Below are positions 36,196 to 45,460 of a stretch of DNA of 64,000 bases, in pieces. The position numbers and the translations under genes are program-made. How positions within the stretch are numbered: position 1 is the stretch's first letter; every line of letters begins with the position of its first letter. The stretch comes from an uncultured Pseudomonadota bacterium (GTDB lineage Bacteria > Pseudomonadota > Alphaproteobacteria > RF32 > CAG-239). The stretch spans positions 1 through 64,000 of the forward strand of contig CASFJK010000007.1 in NCBI GenBank assembly GCA_949295025.1, read 5' to 3'. The notes under the pieces were generated by a model. It did no database searches and was not told the DNA's origin. It saw nothing but the letters and a program-made list of their open reading frames with translations.

Positions 36196-37518
36196 TTATG
36201 CAGCTTCGCCTTTTAATCTCTTATAGGCTTTAGCTCTACCCATCAAAGGCATTAAGATTTTAAGTTCCGGTCCGTTTTCTTGAGCTGTTAATGCTTTTCT
36301 AATCGGATGGAACAAATCTTTGCCCTTCTTACCGGTTTTGGCTTTAACTTCATTCACCCAAAGATTGAAAGTTTCTTCATTCCAAGGTTCTGCCGGCAAC
36401 AAATCGGCTGCAGCTTCAGTCAAAGCAGAATCTTCAATGACCGGTGTCACTTCTTTATGGCAAATGTCTTCCCAAGCAGTGATATCTTTGACAAATGTCA
36501 AATTACCTTTAACGGCATTCCAGAAGTTTTCATCAGCATCAATGCGACCTTTAACATATTCATAAGGTGCGCCGTGAATGAATTTCGTATTGAAAGTTTC
36601 CAATTCTTCAACATCAAATTTAGGTTGAGAACGACCGATTTTGCTCAAATCCAAAGATTTTGCCAAACTTTCCAAATCATAAAAAGGTTCAATGCTTTCA
36701 GATGTACCTAATTTTGCCAAGAAAGAGCTAATAGCCATGGCTTCAATACCTTCTGCCTTCAACTCTCTAACACCCAAGCTGCCTAAACGTTTGGATAATT
36801 TGCCTTCTTTACCTGTCAACAACGGCAAGTGACCAAATGTCGGAACAATGCCGCCCAAAGCTTCAAACATTTGAACTTGAGATGCGGTGTTGGTCACATG
36901 GTCTTCACCACGGATAATATGTGTGATGCCGAAATCATGGTCATCAATTACAGAAGGCAAGTGATACAAAAAGCTGCCATCTTCACGAATGATAATCGGA
37001 TCGCTCAAATTTTTGGCTTCATATTTTACTTCGCCACGAACCATATCATTCCACTTAATTTCACCATCTACAAGTTTGAAACGATAGTGTGGTTTGCGAC
37101 CTTCTTTTTCATAAGCGGCAATTTGCTCTGCAGTCAATTTCAAAGCAGAACGATCATAAATTGGAGGTAAGCCTTTGTTCATTAAACGTTTGCGCATAAA
37201 CTCCAATTCTTCTGCTGTTTCATAGCAAGCATAGATGCGGCCTTCTTTTTTCAATTGTTCGACAACTTCATTATATCTATCAAAACGGGCTGATTGTCTA
37301 GCTTCTTCTTCCCAAACAAGACCAAGCCACTTTAACGAATCTCTTAAAGACAATTCGTATTCTTCTTTAGAACGAAGTTTATCCGTATCATCAATACGGA
37401 GCATAAACTTGCCGCCCAATTTTTTTGCTAACAACCAGTTAAACAAAGCTGTGCGTGTGTTTCCGATGTGCATATAGCCGGTCGGAGACGGCGCAAATCT
37501 GACTTTAATTTCACTCAT
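36196..37518 (-). CDS. gltX: Glutamyl-tRNA synthetase
   Basis: 440 residues. A class I synthetase with HIGH motif PSPTGYMHIGNTRTALFNWL and KMSKS-type LLTGKEGKLSKRLGSLGV; IIRGEDHVTNTASQVQMFEA is typical. It is shorter than the 470-residue discriminating enzymes because of a reduced C-terminal anticodon-binding region, as in the second GluRS type of many alphaproteobacteria. Such enzymes can mischarge tRNA-Gln for later amidation by GatCAB or act on tRNA-Glu only; sequence alone does not settle it. Upstream of cysS in one operon. Confidence 0.93.
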   Translation of the reverse strand: MSEIKVRFAPSPTGYMHIGNTRTALFNWLLAKKLGGKFMLRIDDTDKLRSKEEYELSLRDSLKWLGLVWEEEARQSARFDRYNEVVEQLKKEGRIYACYETAEELEFMRKRLMNKGLPPIYDRSALKLTAEQIAAYEKEGRKPHYRFKLVDGEIKWNDMVRGEVKYEAKNLSDPIIIREDGSFLYHLPSVIDDHDFGITHIIRGEDHVTNTASQVQMFEALGGIVPTFGHLPLLTGKEGKLSKRLGSLGVRELKAEGIEAMAISSFLAKLGTSESIEPFYDLESLAKSLDLSKIGRSQPKFDVEELETFNTKFIHGAPYEYVKGRIDADENFWNAVKGNLTFVKDITAWEDICHKEVTPVIEDSALTEAAADLLPAEPWNEETFNLWVNEVKAKTGKKGKDLFHPIRKALTAQENGPELKILMPLMGRAKAYKRLKGEAA

Positions 37519-37612
37519 AATCTAAATGTTCCACTTTATTATTAAAAAACTAAAGCAGATATTATAAGTTTATGTTTATAAATTCAAGGTTATTTTGCAA
37601 GATTATTGCTTT

Positions 37613-38281
37613 TTATTGCTGACTAGCTTCCAATTTTTGTTGATTGCTCTTTTCGGTTGACACAACAGTGGTTTCCATGTCTTCCAAAAACCAAGTCATA
37701 TCCCCTTCCGCATCAGCAACCATCTGATAAAAACGATTGCGATATGACAAGATCAAACTGCTTTCAGCCAACTTCAAATCAATGATTTTAATTCCGTCTT
37801 GATTTTGAACCAAGCGGAAAATGACATTGATTTTTTGTTCTTGGTTTTGTTCATTGGTTTGCAAATTTTGTCCCAAATCAATGGTTGCAAAAACTTCGGT
37901 ATAATTTGCTGAAGCAATGGCGTTATTAATGCTAAATGTTATCGGATATTGAAACGTCAGCGGAAAACCTTTGTAGACTGACAAAGCATAGCGTTTGAAC
38001 AAATTTTGATATTGCAATTGTTGCTCGGAGGTCATCTCTCTCCAATATTTACCGATAACAAATTTTGAAATATAATCTAAATCGACATAACGCAAAAAAA
38101 GATTATCCAAATCTTTATATTTTTGAGCCAAATCTTTTTCTTGAAAAGTTTGGAGCAATAAATTTCCTTTATCTTGAGACCATGATATTGCTTCTTGAGT
38201 TTGCGGGGCCGCTGCATGCACAGAAAAACTCATTAATGAAAAACATACGATAATAAGTTGCAAAAATTGCTTACTTTTCAT
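37613..38281 (-). CDS. MlaC-family periplasmic lipid-binding protein
   Basis: 222 residues with a signal peptide (FLQLIIVCFSLMSFSVHA, cleavage near AAAP). The mature part matches the MlaC/Ttg2D fold: DYISKFVIGKYWREMTSEQQ, LFKRYALSVYKGF and IIDLKLAESSLILSYRNRF are family hallmarks. MlaC shuttles phospholipids between the outer-membrane MlaA complex and the inner-membrane MlaFEDB transporter. The other mla genes are not adjacent, so this could be the chromosomal MlaC or an HpnM-like paralogue. A Gln/Ser-rich C-terminal extension is present. Confidence 0.85.
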   Translation of the reverse strand: MKSKQFLQLIIVCFSLMSFSVHAAAPQTQEAISWSQDKGNLLLQTFQEKDLAQKYKDLDNLFLRYVDLDYISKFVIGKYWREMTSEQQLQYQNLFKRYALSVYKGFPLTFQYPITFSINNAIASANYTEVFATIDLGQNLQTNEQNQEQKINVIFRLVQNQDGIKIIDLKLAESSLILSYRNRFYQMVADAEGDMTWFLEDMETTVVSTEKSNQQKLEASQQ

Positions 38282-38342
38282 TTAAATCTATCCTATATTG
38301 TTTTCAAACATGTTTAGATTATAACATCAATTGGTTAAAAAA

Positions 38343-39362
38343 ATGAAACAAAAAATTTGGTTTTTATCTCTTTTTGCATGTCTGATTGCTTCTAACGTTT
38401 GGGCTGCTGATGCAGGCTTACGTTTTATCAAAACCAGAGGCGAAGTCTGGTGTGGAACGGATTTGAGCTCGGGATCTTATGCTTATCAAGATGAAACCGG
38501 TTATTGGCGCGGTATTGATTCCGACTTGTGCCGCGTATTTTCTGCTGCTGTTTTTGGTAGAACAGATAGATTTAAACTCGTTGATGTGAAAGCAGAACAA
38601 GCTAATGCTGCAATAGCCAATAATAAAATTGATATTATGCTCGGTGATGCTCCGGCCACCGCTTCAAAAGATATCAGCGGACGCATAACTCAAGCTGAAA
38701 TTATCTATTATGTAAGACAAATGTTTTTGGCTCACAAAAATAATGGAGCCTCTTCTATGGAAGATTTTAAAGGCAAAAAAGTTTGTGTTGTTACCGGAAC
38801 CGATGATTATTATAATTTTCAAGACTTTAGCGACAAATATAAACTTGATTTAAGACCTCTCTTTTTTAGAGATGCATCCAGCGCAAAAAATGCTTTTTTG
38901 CTCAAAAGATGCGATCTTTATACCGGTAATGAACTCTATTTAAAAAGCATTATTCAAAATATGAGTGATACTTCCGTACAAATTGAAATTTTACCCGAGG
39001 TGATTGCGGATAAACCTGTTTATGCCCAAGTGCTTAAAGATAATCAAAATTTACGCACCTCTATAAAATGGATTATAAATGCCTTAACCTTGGCTGAAAA
39101 GAAAGGAATTACTTCTAAAAATATTGCAATTTTTATTGGACTTAAAGATGGAAGTGTTAAAAATTTGCTAGGTGTTAATCCCGATTTATGGGACAAATTT
39201 CAACTTAATCCGACATGGGTCAGAACCGTGATTAATGAGCTTGGAAATTATGGCGAAATTTATGATAAGAACCTAGGGGACTTATCTCAATTGAAAATTG
39301 AACGTGGAAAAAATAATCTGATTGAAAACGGCGGATTAATTGACGCTCACTCTTTCTATTAA
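38343..39362 (+). CDS. Periplasmic amino-acid-type solute-binding protein
   Basis: 339 residues from ATG 38343; the frame extends to a TTG at 38331, which adds only four residues. Signal peptide IWFLSLFACLIASNVWA. The mature protein is a type II (bac_3) binding protein of the AapJ/general L-amino acid class: TRGEVWCGTDLSSGSYAYQD, GYWRGIDSDLCRVFSAAVFG, IDIMLGDAPATASKD and the YTGNELYL/ILPEVIADKP region. In AapJ operons it is followed by permease genes; here it stands alone with an esterase gene convergent to it. Several family-conserved positions differ (for example LGDAPAT where AapJ has TRNTTWT), so ligand specificity may have changed. Confidence 0.85.
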   Translation: MKQKIWFLSLFACLIASNVWAADAGLRFIKTRGEVWCGTDLSSGSYAYQDETGYWRGIDSDLCRVFSAAVFGRTDRFKLVDVKAEQANAAIANNKIDIMLGDAPATASKDISGRITQAEIIYYVRQMFLAHKNNGASSMEDFKGKKVCVVTGTDDYYNFQDFSDKYKLDLRPLFFRDASSAKNAFLLKRCDLYTGNELYLKSIIQNMSDTSVQIEILPEVIADKPVYAQVLKDNQNLRTSIKWIINALTLAEKKGITSKNIAIFIGLKDGSVKNLLGVNPDLWDKFQLNPTWVRTVINELGNYGEIYDKNLGDLSQLKIERGKNNLIENGGLIDAHSFY

Positions 39363-40075
39363 GCTATTTTTCTCTGATTGAGATTATGCTTCATTATAAA
39401 GTCTGCTGCAGCTTCAAGCCCATCCGGTGTGATGCGGTGTTGCCCATCTTTAACAACATATGTCTCCACACGAGAGCCAAGTTTTTCCAACTCAGTCTTT
39501 GTGAAATTTAAGGCTTCAAAGCGCACCAAATTATCTGCATTTCCATGAATTAATAACATATCTGGAGTGGATTGTGCGTGGCGCTCTAAAAATTTATGCC
39601 CAGCCATAATACCGCTAAAGCTAATGCATCCGCCTATCTTATGCTCGCGCATTAATGCCGTATAAATTGCTAACATTGCACCTTGAGAAAAACCACATAA
39701 ATATAAGTCTTTGTCTTCTAACTGATATTCATTTAAGCATTGGTCAATATAGTCATTCAGATAAGAAAAAGATTCTTCTAAACCTAAAGTCATTTTGTTA
39801 TATATTTCAACGCAAGTTTCCATATCTGGAACTGTTTTTCTATCATCGTTAGGATCAAAGCGATGCATAGAATACCACTGACGTTTATCTTCCAAAACTT
39901 CACAACAAATCGGAGCTTGTGGCAAATGGATAGCCGTATTATCAAAGGTTTTGATAAAATTTTGCAGTTTTCCTTCCAGATAGTCGGCACTATCAATATA
40001 ACCATGCAAAAATATTATCAATCTTTGCGGCTGACCATTAACGTAAACTATCTCTTCATTTATGGCATTTAACAT
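39359..40075 (-). CDS. Alpha/beta-hydrolase, phospholipase/carboxylesterase family
   Basis: 238 residues. The serine-hydrolase core is complete: oxyanion region IIFLHGYIDSADYL, nucleophile elbow LCGFSQGAMLAI, acid MLLIHGNADNLVRFEAL and the His in VVKDGQHRITPDGL. It resembles the small cytoplasmic carboxylesterases (YpfH/EstB type). Substrates are short acyl esters or lysophospholipids in characterised members. Its stop overlaps that of the convergent binding-protein gene by 4 bases; there is no terminator between them. Confidence 0.88.
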   Translation of the reverse strand: MLNAINEEIVYVNGQPQRLIIFLHGYIDSADYLEGKLQNFIKTFDNTAIHLPQAPICCEVLEDKRQWYSMHRFDPNDDRKTVPDMETCVEIYNKMTLGLEESFSYLNDYIDQCLNEYQLEDKDLYLCGFSQGAMLAIYTALMREHKIGGCISFSGIMAGHKFLERHAQSTPDMLLIHGNADNLVRFEALNFTKTELEKLGSRVETYVVKDGQHRITPDGLEAAADFIMKHNLNQRKIA

Positions 40076-40403
40076 TTTTTGCGAATCCGATTTTTTCTTT
40101 CGCGTTACTTTAATGCCAATTTTCTAAAAAAAACGTAAACAAACGCAGCGCGTTTGATCGCGTCAGTTTGTTTGTGTCCTGCGTCCTGCGATGCTCTTAC
40201 TTTTTTGTGGGTGGCAAAGTGCCTCGTGCGGACAACAAAGCGTGTTTGACGGCAAAAGCTGGAGCCAGCTTGACCACATCAGTTTGATAGCTGAACATGC
40301 AGGGGCTAGAAAACGCGATGTTTTCTCTGTTCCGAACGGAACAAATGTGCCTTGTTCAGGCAAAAACAATATAATAATTCAGGCAGGATTAACCTGCCTG
40401 TTT
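40076..40403. repeat. Intergenic degenerate repeat block at the left edge of the phage cluster
   Basis: No supported gene. It shares several words with the block at 4860-5010: GCGATGCTCT (40188), AAGCTGGAGCC (40256-40266), CTTGTTCAGGCAAAAA (40351-40366) and AAGCGTGTTTGA. Short frames on both strands look like passengers. A hairpin CAGGCAGG-ATTAA-CCTGCCTG at 40380-40400 abuts the last gene of the phage cluster. Confidence 0.6.
40380..40400 (-). terminator. Possible terminator of the phage-derived cluster
   Basis: An 8-bp GC-rich perfect stem directly after the last gene of the cluster, followed on the minus strand by AATTATTATATTG, which is AT-rich but not a proper T tract. Weak terminator or boundary hairpin. 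Confidence 0.4.
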
Positions 40404-40598
40404 CTAAACCTTGGGATATTTGAATTTAACAGCTTGCCATTTTTCAATCACATCAATCAATTCATAAGGCAAATCTCCGCCATCTTGCAAAACCATGTCA
40501 AAGGCTTTTAAAATGGCATCAAGCTGCTCACCAAGCGGTAATGTTTTCTCATAGGCTTTTTGTCTTTTTTCTTTGTATGTTGTTTTTTTTCTTGGCAT
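40404..40598 (-). CDS. Small phage-cluster protein, unknown
   Basis: 64 residues, basic N-terminus (MPRKKTTYKEKRQKAYEKTL) and an acidic helical C-terminus (DLPYELIDVIEKWQAVKFKY). AGGAG lies 7 nt upstream of ATG 40598. Last gene of the cluster. I do not recognise the family; position at the 3' end of a structural module suggests a tail or virion accessory role. Confidence 0.6.
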   Translation of the reverse strand: MPRKKTTYKEKRQKAYEKTLPLGEQLDAILKAFDMVLQDGGDLPYELIDVIEKWQAVKFKYPKV

Positions 40599-40607
40599 TT
40601 CTTTCTC

Positions 40608-40976
40608 CTATTTGATGATTTTTCCGGTTGTATCAACGATTGAATTAAGCAAACCACTGGTCAGATTGTTTTCTTTTTCACGATATTTTTGTTTATAGTT
40701 ATACTCAAAATTATCGTTGTTATACGCCAGTTCATCATACCCTTCTTTTGCTTCTCTTTGCTGTGCCGCTGCCGCAGATTTACTTGAACTCAAGCCCATT
40801 GCACTCAAACTGGCTCTTCTGCTTGTCAATTGTTCATTAAGCAAATTTTTGCGCTTGGTTTGATTGTATTGATATTCTTTTTGCATTTGTTTTAACTGCT
40901 TGTTCTGATTGTTAGCCTCATTTAACAAATTGACCGCTGTCATACCAACACCTATTGCGGTTCCAATTCCTCCCAT
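40608..40976 (-). CDS. Probable internal virion protein
   Basis: 122 residues. A glycine-rich hydrophobic N-terminus (GGIGTAIGVGMTAVNLL) is followed by a Gln/Lys-rich helical region (NKQLKQMQKEYQYNQTKRKN) and the alanine-rich SSSKSAAAAQQREAKEG. This pattern and its place after the tail tubular B gene resemble small internal core proteins of T7-like phages (gp14-like), which help DNA leave the capsid. Assignment is by analogy, not by motif. The larger partners gp15 and gp16 are not present. Confidence 0.5.
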   Translation of the reverse strand: MGGIGTAIGVGMTAVNLLNEANNQNKQLKQMQKEYQYNQTKRKNLLNEQLTSRRASLSAMGLSSSKSAAAAQQREAKEGYDELAYNNDNFEYNYKQKYREKENNLTSGLLNSIVDTTGKIIK

Positions 40977-40991
40977 TATCTTCTCCTTTCT

Positions 40992-42890
40992 TTATTCCTT
41001 GGTTTTTATTTCATTTGTTACTGATAACAACATAAAGGCGCACGGGACGCTGCTTTTGATACTCCACATTGGTTTTTGAACATCTCTTATCCAACCTATT
41101 GAACGTAAATCTATGTCTCCGTCAAACTGCGTTGGGGGAGAATCTAAAATTTGGTCTCGATGCATTTTTTTTAACGGAACTTCAAAATAGCCATTACCAA
41201 AGTTTAAGCGTAATGACTTGGAGCTTATAATGCGAAAAATTCCATGTATGATGCGATATGCTTTAGGTGGATATGGTCTGGTTGAATCTACCATAAAAGG
41301 TAATGGTTCAATGATATGCTCATAAGGCAAACCAATTACTATTTTTTGAGCCTCATCTTGTAGATCAATCTTACCATTTTCAACAATCATATCTTCAATC
41401 GGAAATTCATCTGCCACGATTGATACATTTTTTTCTTCCCATTTTTCTAAACCTGACCATTCTTTTTTAGGTGTTTCTGAAGTAAAAATTTTACCACAGT
41501 CAACATACATATCATCGGCAAAGGTTTCTAAAAAATAGGTGTTTTTTCTTTGGATGAGAAAATAAATTTCATTGCCAATTACGGCACAAGATATAAATTT
41601 TCCATCAGTTACAAACTTGCTCCAGGCATTAACTTCTTCGGTGCGATATGATGTCAAACAGGAAATTGTTCCATCTTCCAAAATCAAGTATAAAATACTA
41701 TCATCTTGAAAATAGACACAATCTACCGGTTTATTGATAATTTCATCAGACAACAATGTTAAATCTTTGGCTTGATAAGCTTGCTCTACATCGGCATACA
41801 AAAACTCACGCAATTGTTTACCGTTTTGCGATATAAACAAAGTTGCGCCATCCACATTTTGCGGCGGCAAAGAATATTTGGCATAAGTCCCGATATTGGT
41901 TTGGCGGTTAAGTTTGATGCTGGTTGGGGTTAATGGTTCACCTGAAACCATCCATTCCGCACCGGTCGTGAAAACCAATAAATGTCTGGTTGAAACAACA
42001 TTTAAAACCGCATTCACCTGATCGGACAAAATGGCAAAATCAATTGCCTCGTCATCCAAACCCGTTCCAATATCAAAATTGAACAAATCCGATGACTTGG
42101 ATAACCACAAATGGTTGGGTAAGGACCTTGAGCCGCCAATGACCATTCTATCTTGGTGGAAGGTAACCGAGTTAGGATAGCCTCTGACTAAAGAAAATGC
42201 TTGTTCTTCCCATTCTGTGGTTTCGTTAGCATTTGCCATACTTTTACTGACATCGGCTTTGCAACTTTTGGCATCACTAATGGATTTTATAACGACTTCA
42301 CCTTCATTAATCTTTAATCTTACTCCGACATAATTTTGTGAAAATACATCGGTATCTGTTGTCAGCGTTATATTTCCACTTGTACCGCTTGGTTTTAGTT
42401 TTACTTTATTTTGATAAAAATTATAGTATGGGCAAAAGACCTGCCCATCTTTTTGATAAAACTCCCATTCGGCAATTTTCCAAACCTCGTTTTGGTTGCG
42501 GCTGATTTCTTGCGGTGGAACATCTGGATGCACAATCAACAGCGTATCGGCACTTTGCGTCCAGTTGATTTTTTTGAGTTGTGCCAATGACCATGGCGTT
42601 TCTAAGGTTGAAATAAGCTCTTTGTTTTTATAAATTTTGACTTTTCTATCTACAAAACAGAGCAAATAGGTTTGTTCGGTGTTGAACTCAAAAGAAATTA
42701 ATCTTCCTTCTTCACCTACCTCATCAACAAAAGCCAAACCTTTTCTTCTGGAAACACCTCCGGTCGGATGAATTTGTACATTTTGCAGTTTACTTGCACC
42801 ATTCTCAAAAATACGCAAATCACCGCGACCATAAAGTTTGTCAGATAGTTGTCCTGAGGTAAAATTGGTTTTGACATAAATCTGATTCAT
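40992..42890 (-). CDS. Tail tubular protein B-like (nozzle) protein
   Basis: 632 residues, all-beta in appearance. The N-terminus IYVKTNFTSGQLSDKLYGRG and GASKLQNVQIHPTGGVSRRK is the hallmark of the phage tail tubular B / stabilisation protein family; other family text is SFEFNTEQTYLLCFV, GYPNSVTFHQDRMVIGGS and WLSKSSDLFNFDIGTGLDD. In podoviruses it forms the nozzle of the short tail below the adaptor ring. It overlaps the stop of tail tubular A by 4 bases, a translationally coupled pair. About 150 residues shorter than T7 gp12, with a reduced C-terminal part where fibres attach in phages. Confidence 0.85.
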   Translation of the reverse strand: MNQIYVKTNFTSGQLSDKLYGRGDLRIFENGASKLQNVQIHPTGGVSRRKGLAFVDEVGEEGRLISFEFNTEQTYLLCFVDRKVKIYKNKELISTLETPWSLAQLKKINWTQSADTLLIVHPDVPPQEISRNQNEVWKIAEWEFYQKDGQVFCPYYNFYQNKVKLKPSGTSGNITLTTDTDVFSQNYVGVRLKINEGEVVIKSISDAKSCKADVSKSMANANETTEWEEQAFSLVRGYPNSVTFHQDRMVIGGSRSLPNHLWLSKSSDLFNFDIGTGLDDEAIDFAILSDQVNAVLNVVSTRHLLVFTTGAEWMVSGEPLTPTSIKLNRQTNIGTYAKYSLPPQNVDGATLFISQNGKQLREFLYADVEQAYQAKDLTLLSDEIINKPVDCVYFQDDSILYLILEDGTISCLTSYRTEEVNAWSKFVTDGKFISCAVIGNEIYFLIQRKNTYFLETFADDMYVDCGKIFTSETPKKEWSGLEKWEEKNVSIVADEFPIEDMIVENGKIDLQDEAQKIVIGLPYEHIIEPLPFMVDSTRPYPPKAYRIIHGIFRIISSKSLRLNFGNGYFEVPLKKMHRDQILDSPPTQFDGDIDLRSIGWIRDVQKPMWSIKSSVPCAFMLLSVTNEIKTKE

Positions 42891-43456
42891 CCTCTCACCT
42901 CCACAAGTGTAAAGTCTTCAAACTTTGATGGGGTGGATTGTTGGGCATCAATAGAACGTGCACGGCTGACGCTATCTTCAGCTATTTTGCTCAAAAATTC
43001 GGCCCTGGTGGTACTCTCAGTTAACGGAATGCAAAATTCATAAGCCAGCTTATTAATTAAAGCCTCGCAAAAATATGCCGGAAAATTGTCTTCATCCGGA
43101 CGACTCAGATAAGTTAAATTGAGCTGTGGCAAATTTGTATAAAGACAATCTTTGACAATTTTATATTCAATGCCCCTGCCCTTGCTCCCATACCCTGCCG
43201 AAACAATCCGCAAAAAGTCGGACGGCAACAGATAGGCATAGCTGAAATCGGCAATCGGCGCATTTTCCAAACGTGCCAACTTGGTTTGAGTTAGAGCAAA
43301 GCTCCATGGATAAGATGATAATAAGGCATCGCGAATATAGGGATATAAATTGCCGGCAACTTCAGCCTCTGCCGTTCCGTCTTCAAAGCTTGTTATGCTC
43401 GAGGCACCGATTTTTAACAGAGCCTGCGAACAGATATTGATACTGGTGTTACTCAT
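42887..43456 (-). CDS. Tail tubular protein A-like (adaptor) protein
   Basis: 189 residues, matching the podoviral gp11-type adaptor: SINICSQALLKIGASSITSF near the start and LYPYIRDALLSSYPWSFALT, then YLLPSDFLRIVSAGYGSKG. In T7-like particles a dodecamer of this protein joins the portal to the nozzle. It begins after an intrinsic terminator at 43474-43506, so it may be expressed separately from the head genes, and it overlaps tail tubular B by 4 bases. Confidence 0.85.
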   Translation of the reverse strand: MSNTSINICSQALLKIGASSITSFEDGTAEAEVAGNLYPYIRDALLSSYPWSFALTQTKLARLENAPIADFSYAYLLPSDFLRIVSAGYGSKGRGIEYKIVKDCLYTNLPQLNLTYLSRPDEDNFPAYFCEALINKLAYEFCIPLTESTTRAEFLSKIAEDSVSRARSIDAQQSTPSKFEDFTLVEVRG

Positions 43457-43473
43457 ATATTCTTTCCCCTTCT

Positions 43474-43506
43474 TAAAAAAAAGGAGCCTGCATTTCTACA
43501 GGCTCC
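43474..43506 (-). terminator. Terminator between head and tail modules
   Basis: On the minus strand GGAGCCTG pairs with CAGGCTCC over 8 bp, followed by eight or more Ts (A run 43475-43482). Located between the 85-residue gene and tail tubular A. Confidence 0.8.
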
Positions 43507-43573
43507 CTATCATTTGCTTTAAGTGTATCTTTATTTTAAACTACAACATTAAAAAAGGTATAAATTATTCCCG

Positions 43574-43831
43574 TTACGCGGCAGGTGTTGCCAAAGCGGT
43601 AACGGTCACTGTTCCATCTTCAATTGATGATACGGACAAAACTGCCGGCTCCAATGTGCTGGCTGTACCGGCATTGGCCAAAATCATATCGCCTTTGCGA
43701 GCAAACGGAGCAATATCGTTAAAATAGCCGCTGCCTTTTACGGTATTTAAATCATCTTCAGATGAATAGTTCCACAAGGTAAAACCATTGGCATAAGCCA
43801 TTACGCTAAAATTTTTTGAATTGTAAGCCAT
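43574..43831 (-). CDS. Small capsid-associated phage protein
   Basis: 85 residues. The text MAYNSKNFSVMAYANGFTLW and YFNDIAPFARKGDMILANAG is of a type often found directly after the capsid gene in alphaproteobacterial prophages; the beta-rich C-terminus (VSSIEDGTVTVTALATP) would suit a head decoration or stabilising protein. The assignment is inferred from position and composition. Followed by the module terminator. Confidence 0.6.
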   Translation of the reverse strand: MAYNSKNFSVMAYANGFTLWNYSSEDDLNTVKGSGYFNDIAPFARKGDMILANAGTASTLEPAVLSVSSIEDGTVTVTALATPAA

Positions 43832-43856
43832 ATTTTTAATTCCTTTCTTCTATCAA

Positions 43857-44681
43857 TTATTCTTCTTTGCATTTGATGCGGATAACGCCGGTGCCGTCAA
43901 TCAAACATGCACCTTGGCTCATCATGTTATTAACGAAGTGAGCGGCATGGTCGCCGTGCCATGTGATATCTGATTTTACATCTTGACCCGAAGCATGTCC
44001 GACTGCAGTTTTGTGGAAAATGAAGCAATCACGATTGGTACCCTCAAGCGGTAAACCTGTGTGCATAATCCAGTTGATACCCAACCATTTGCGGCTTTCA
44101 GTACCTTTTAAGAACGGCAAATTGTCACCGGCATAGTCAGAGTTGGAAAACTCATCAATGTTCAACAAAGCGTTCCATTGCAACGGACCAACAATGCCAA
44201 AACGTTGACCATCGTCCGGAACATCGTTACTGTTCAATTTGGCAAAAGCTTGCAAAATGGTGTCTTTGCTCAAAACTTGAGAATAATCCCCAACATCATT
44301 TTCCTCTGGTGCTTTATTCAAAGCATCAATAATCAATTCATCGGTTTTTCTGCCCAAGGCATAAGCGCCGGCACTGGCAACCACGCGGCGTTCATCAATG
44401 CTCATTTTGAGCTCATCTAAAGCATCTACCCAATCACCGGCATAATAGTCGAGCAATTCACATTCAACCGGTGTGTGGTCAATGCTCATGACCGGAACCA
44501 AACCATGGCGAGCTTTACCGGAGGCAATGCCTTTGCCAACCTTTTGGAATACGGTGGTGGCGCCGACAATGTTGCCTTTGTAGCGAACGGCATTTCTCAA
44601 TTTTGAGCCCATTTGTTGGTATGCCAAATGAACATCTGCTTCAAAGTTTTTAATAAAGGACTTACTTACTTCTGTTGACAT
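43857..44681 (-). CDS. Major capsid protein
   Basis: 274 residues. Position directly after the scaffold gene and text such as SFIKNFEADVHLAYQQMGSK, GLVPVMSIDHTPVECELLDY, WVDALDELKMSIDERRV and GRKTDELIIDAL identify a coat protein of podovirus-like alphaproteobacterial prophages, presumably of the HK97 fold. SRKWLGINWIMHTGLPLEG lies in the C-terminal domain. It would build the icosahedral head. No protease is encoded; the separate scaffold fits P22/T7-type assembly. Confidence 0.8.
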   Translation of the reverse strand: MSTEVSKSFIKNFEADVHLAYQQMGSKLRNAVRYKGNIVGATTVFQKVGKGIASGKARHGLVPVMSIDHTPVECELLDYYAGDWVDALDELKMSIDERRVVASAGAYALGRKTDELIIDALNKAPEENDVGDYSQVLSKDTILQAFAKLNSNDVPDDGQRFGIVGPLQWNALLNIDEFSNSDYAGDNLPFLKGTESRKWLGINWIMHTGLPLEGTNRDCFIFHKTAVGHASGQDVKSDITWHGDHAAHFVNNMMSQGACLIDGTGVIRIKCKEE

Positions 44682-44725
44682 GTTTTTATTTTCCTTTTCA
44701 TGTTAAATGTTAAAAAAATTTGAGA

Positions 44726-45436
44726 TTATTTTTCAGGATAGAGTTTTTCAAAACCACGTGTGATTTTGGCGATATAGGCGCTATCCTTATCACGCCAATA
44801 ACGCGGGTCTTCCATCATTTTACGAAGTCCAGCTTCACTTATATTGCTCATCTCGCCGTCGTTTTTGTTCAACAACGGTTCAGATGAACTCATCATCTTG
44901 TAAAGGGCAATCACACCTTCAGATGTGGAGCCCAGCGCTTCATAAACTTCCGGATTGACATTTTGTTTGGCCCAGTTGGAAAGAGAGCGTGAAACCTCGT
45001 TAAACTTATCTCTGCCACCAAAGTAACGAGAAAGTTTTTCAAGTTGTTTTTCGGCCTCAAAATTGACAGCCATTTCATCTAAAACCGGCAAAACTCGCTC
45101 TCCAGCTAAGTCATAAACAAACTGAGCCTGATCATTGGTGAAACCTTTTTCATAAAAACGTTTCATCAAATCTTCATCCACTTCCAAAACCGGTGACGGA
45201 CTTTTGATTTGATATTGCGTATAATTTTGCGGCATGTTGCGCAAATTGGTTTCAATCAAATTATCATCTCTTCTTGCCAAATCGTTATATGCGGCAATCA
45301 GCTCTTCCAATCTGACCTTGCCTGTCTGCTCGTCCCAAAATTGTTCGGGCAAGTCTTGCGGTTTGTTAGAATATCCGCCCTTTTGAGCCATAGCGGATGT
45401 TTCCAAAAGATTTTCTGTTTTTGCTTTTGGTTGCAT
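44726..45436 (-). CDS. Capsid assembly scaffolding protein
   Basis: 236 residues, acidic and largely helical. The signature PEQFWDEQTGKVRLEELIAA with AYNDLARRDD is the conserved N-terminal element of phage scaffold proteins in this class; the rest is low in conservation (VLDEMAVNFEAEKQLEKLSR). Position between portal and capsid supports the role: it would template procapsid assembly and then leave. The start could be ATG 45436 or the later Met before AQKGGYSN. Confidence 0.75.
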   Translation of the reverse strand: MQPKAKTENLLETSAMAQKGGYSNKPQDLPEQFWDEQTGKVRLEELIAAYNDLARRDDNLIETNLRNMPQNYTQYQIKSPSPVLEVDEDLMKRFYEKGFTNDQAQFVYDLAGERVLPVLDEMAVNFEAEKQLEKLSRYFGGRDKFNEVSRSLSNWAKQNVNPEVYEALGSTSEGVIALYKMMSSSEPLLNKNDGEMSNISEAGLRKMMEDPRYWRDKDSAYIAKITRGFEKLYPEK

Positions 45437-45460
45437 TTATTTTCCTTTCATGTAAAAAAA

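Noticed and set aside
40163..40511. Two opposing frames of 68 and 106 residues at the left edge of the phage cluster.
   Set aside because: They coincide with the second degenerate repeat block, lack start signals, and the plus-strand one runs into the real 64-residue gene on the other strand.
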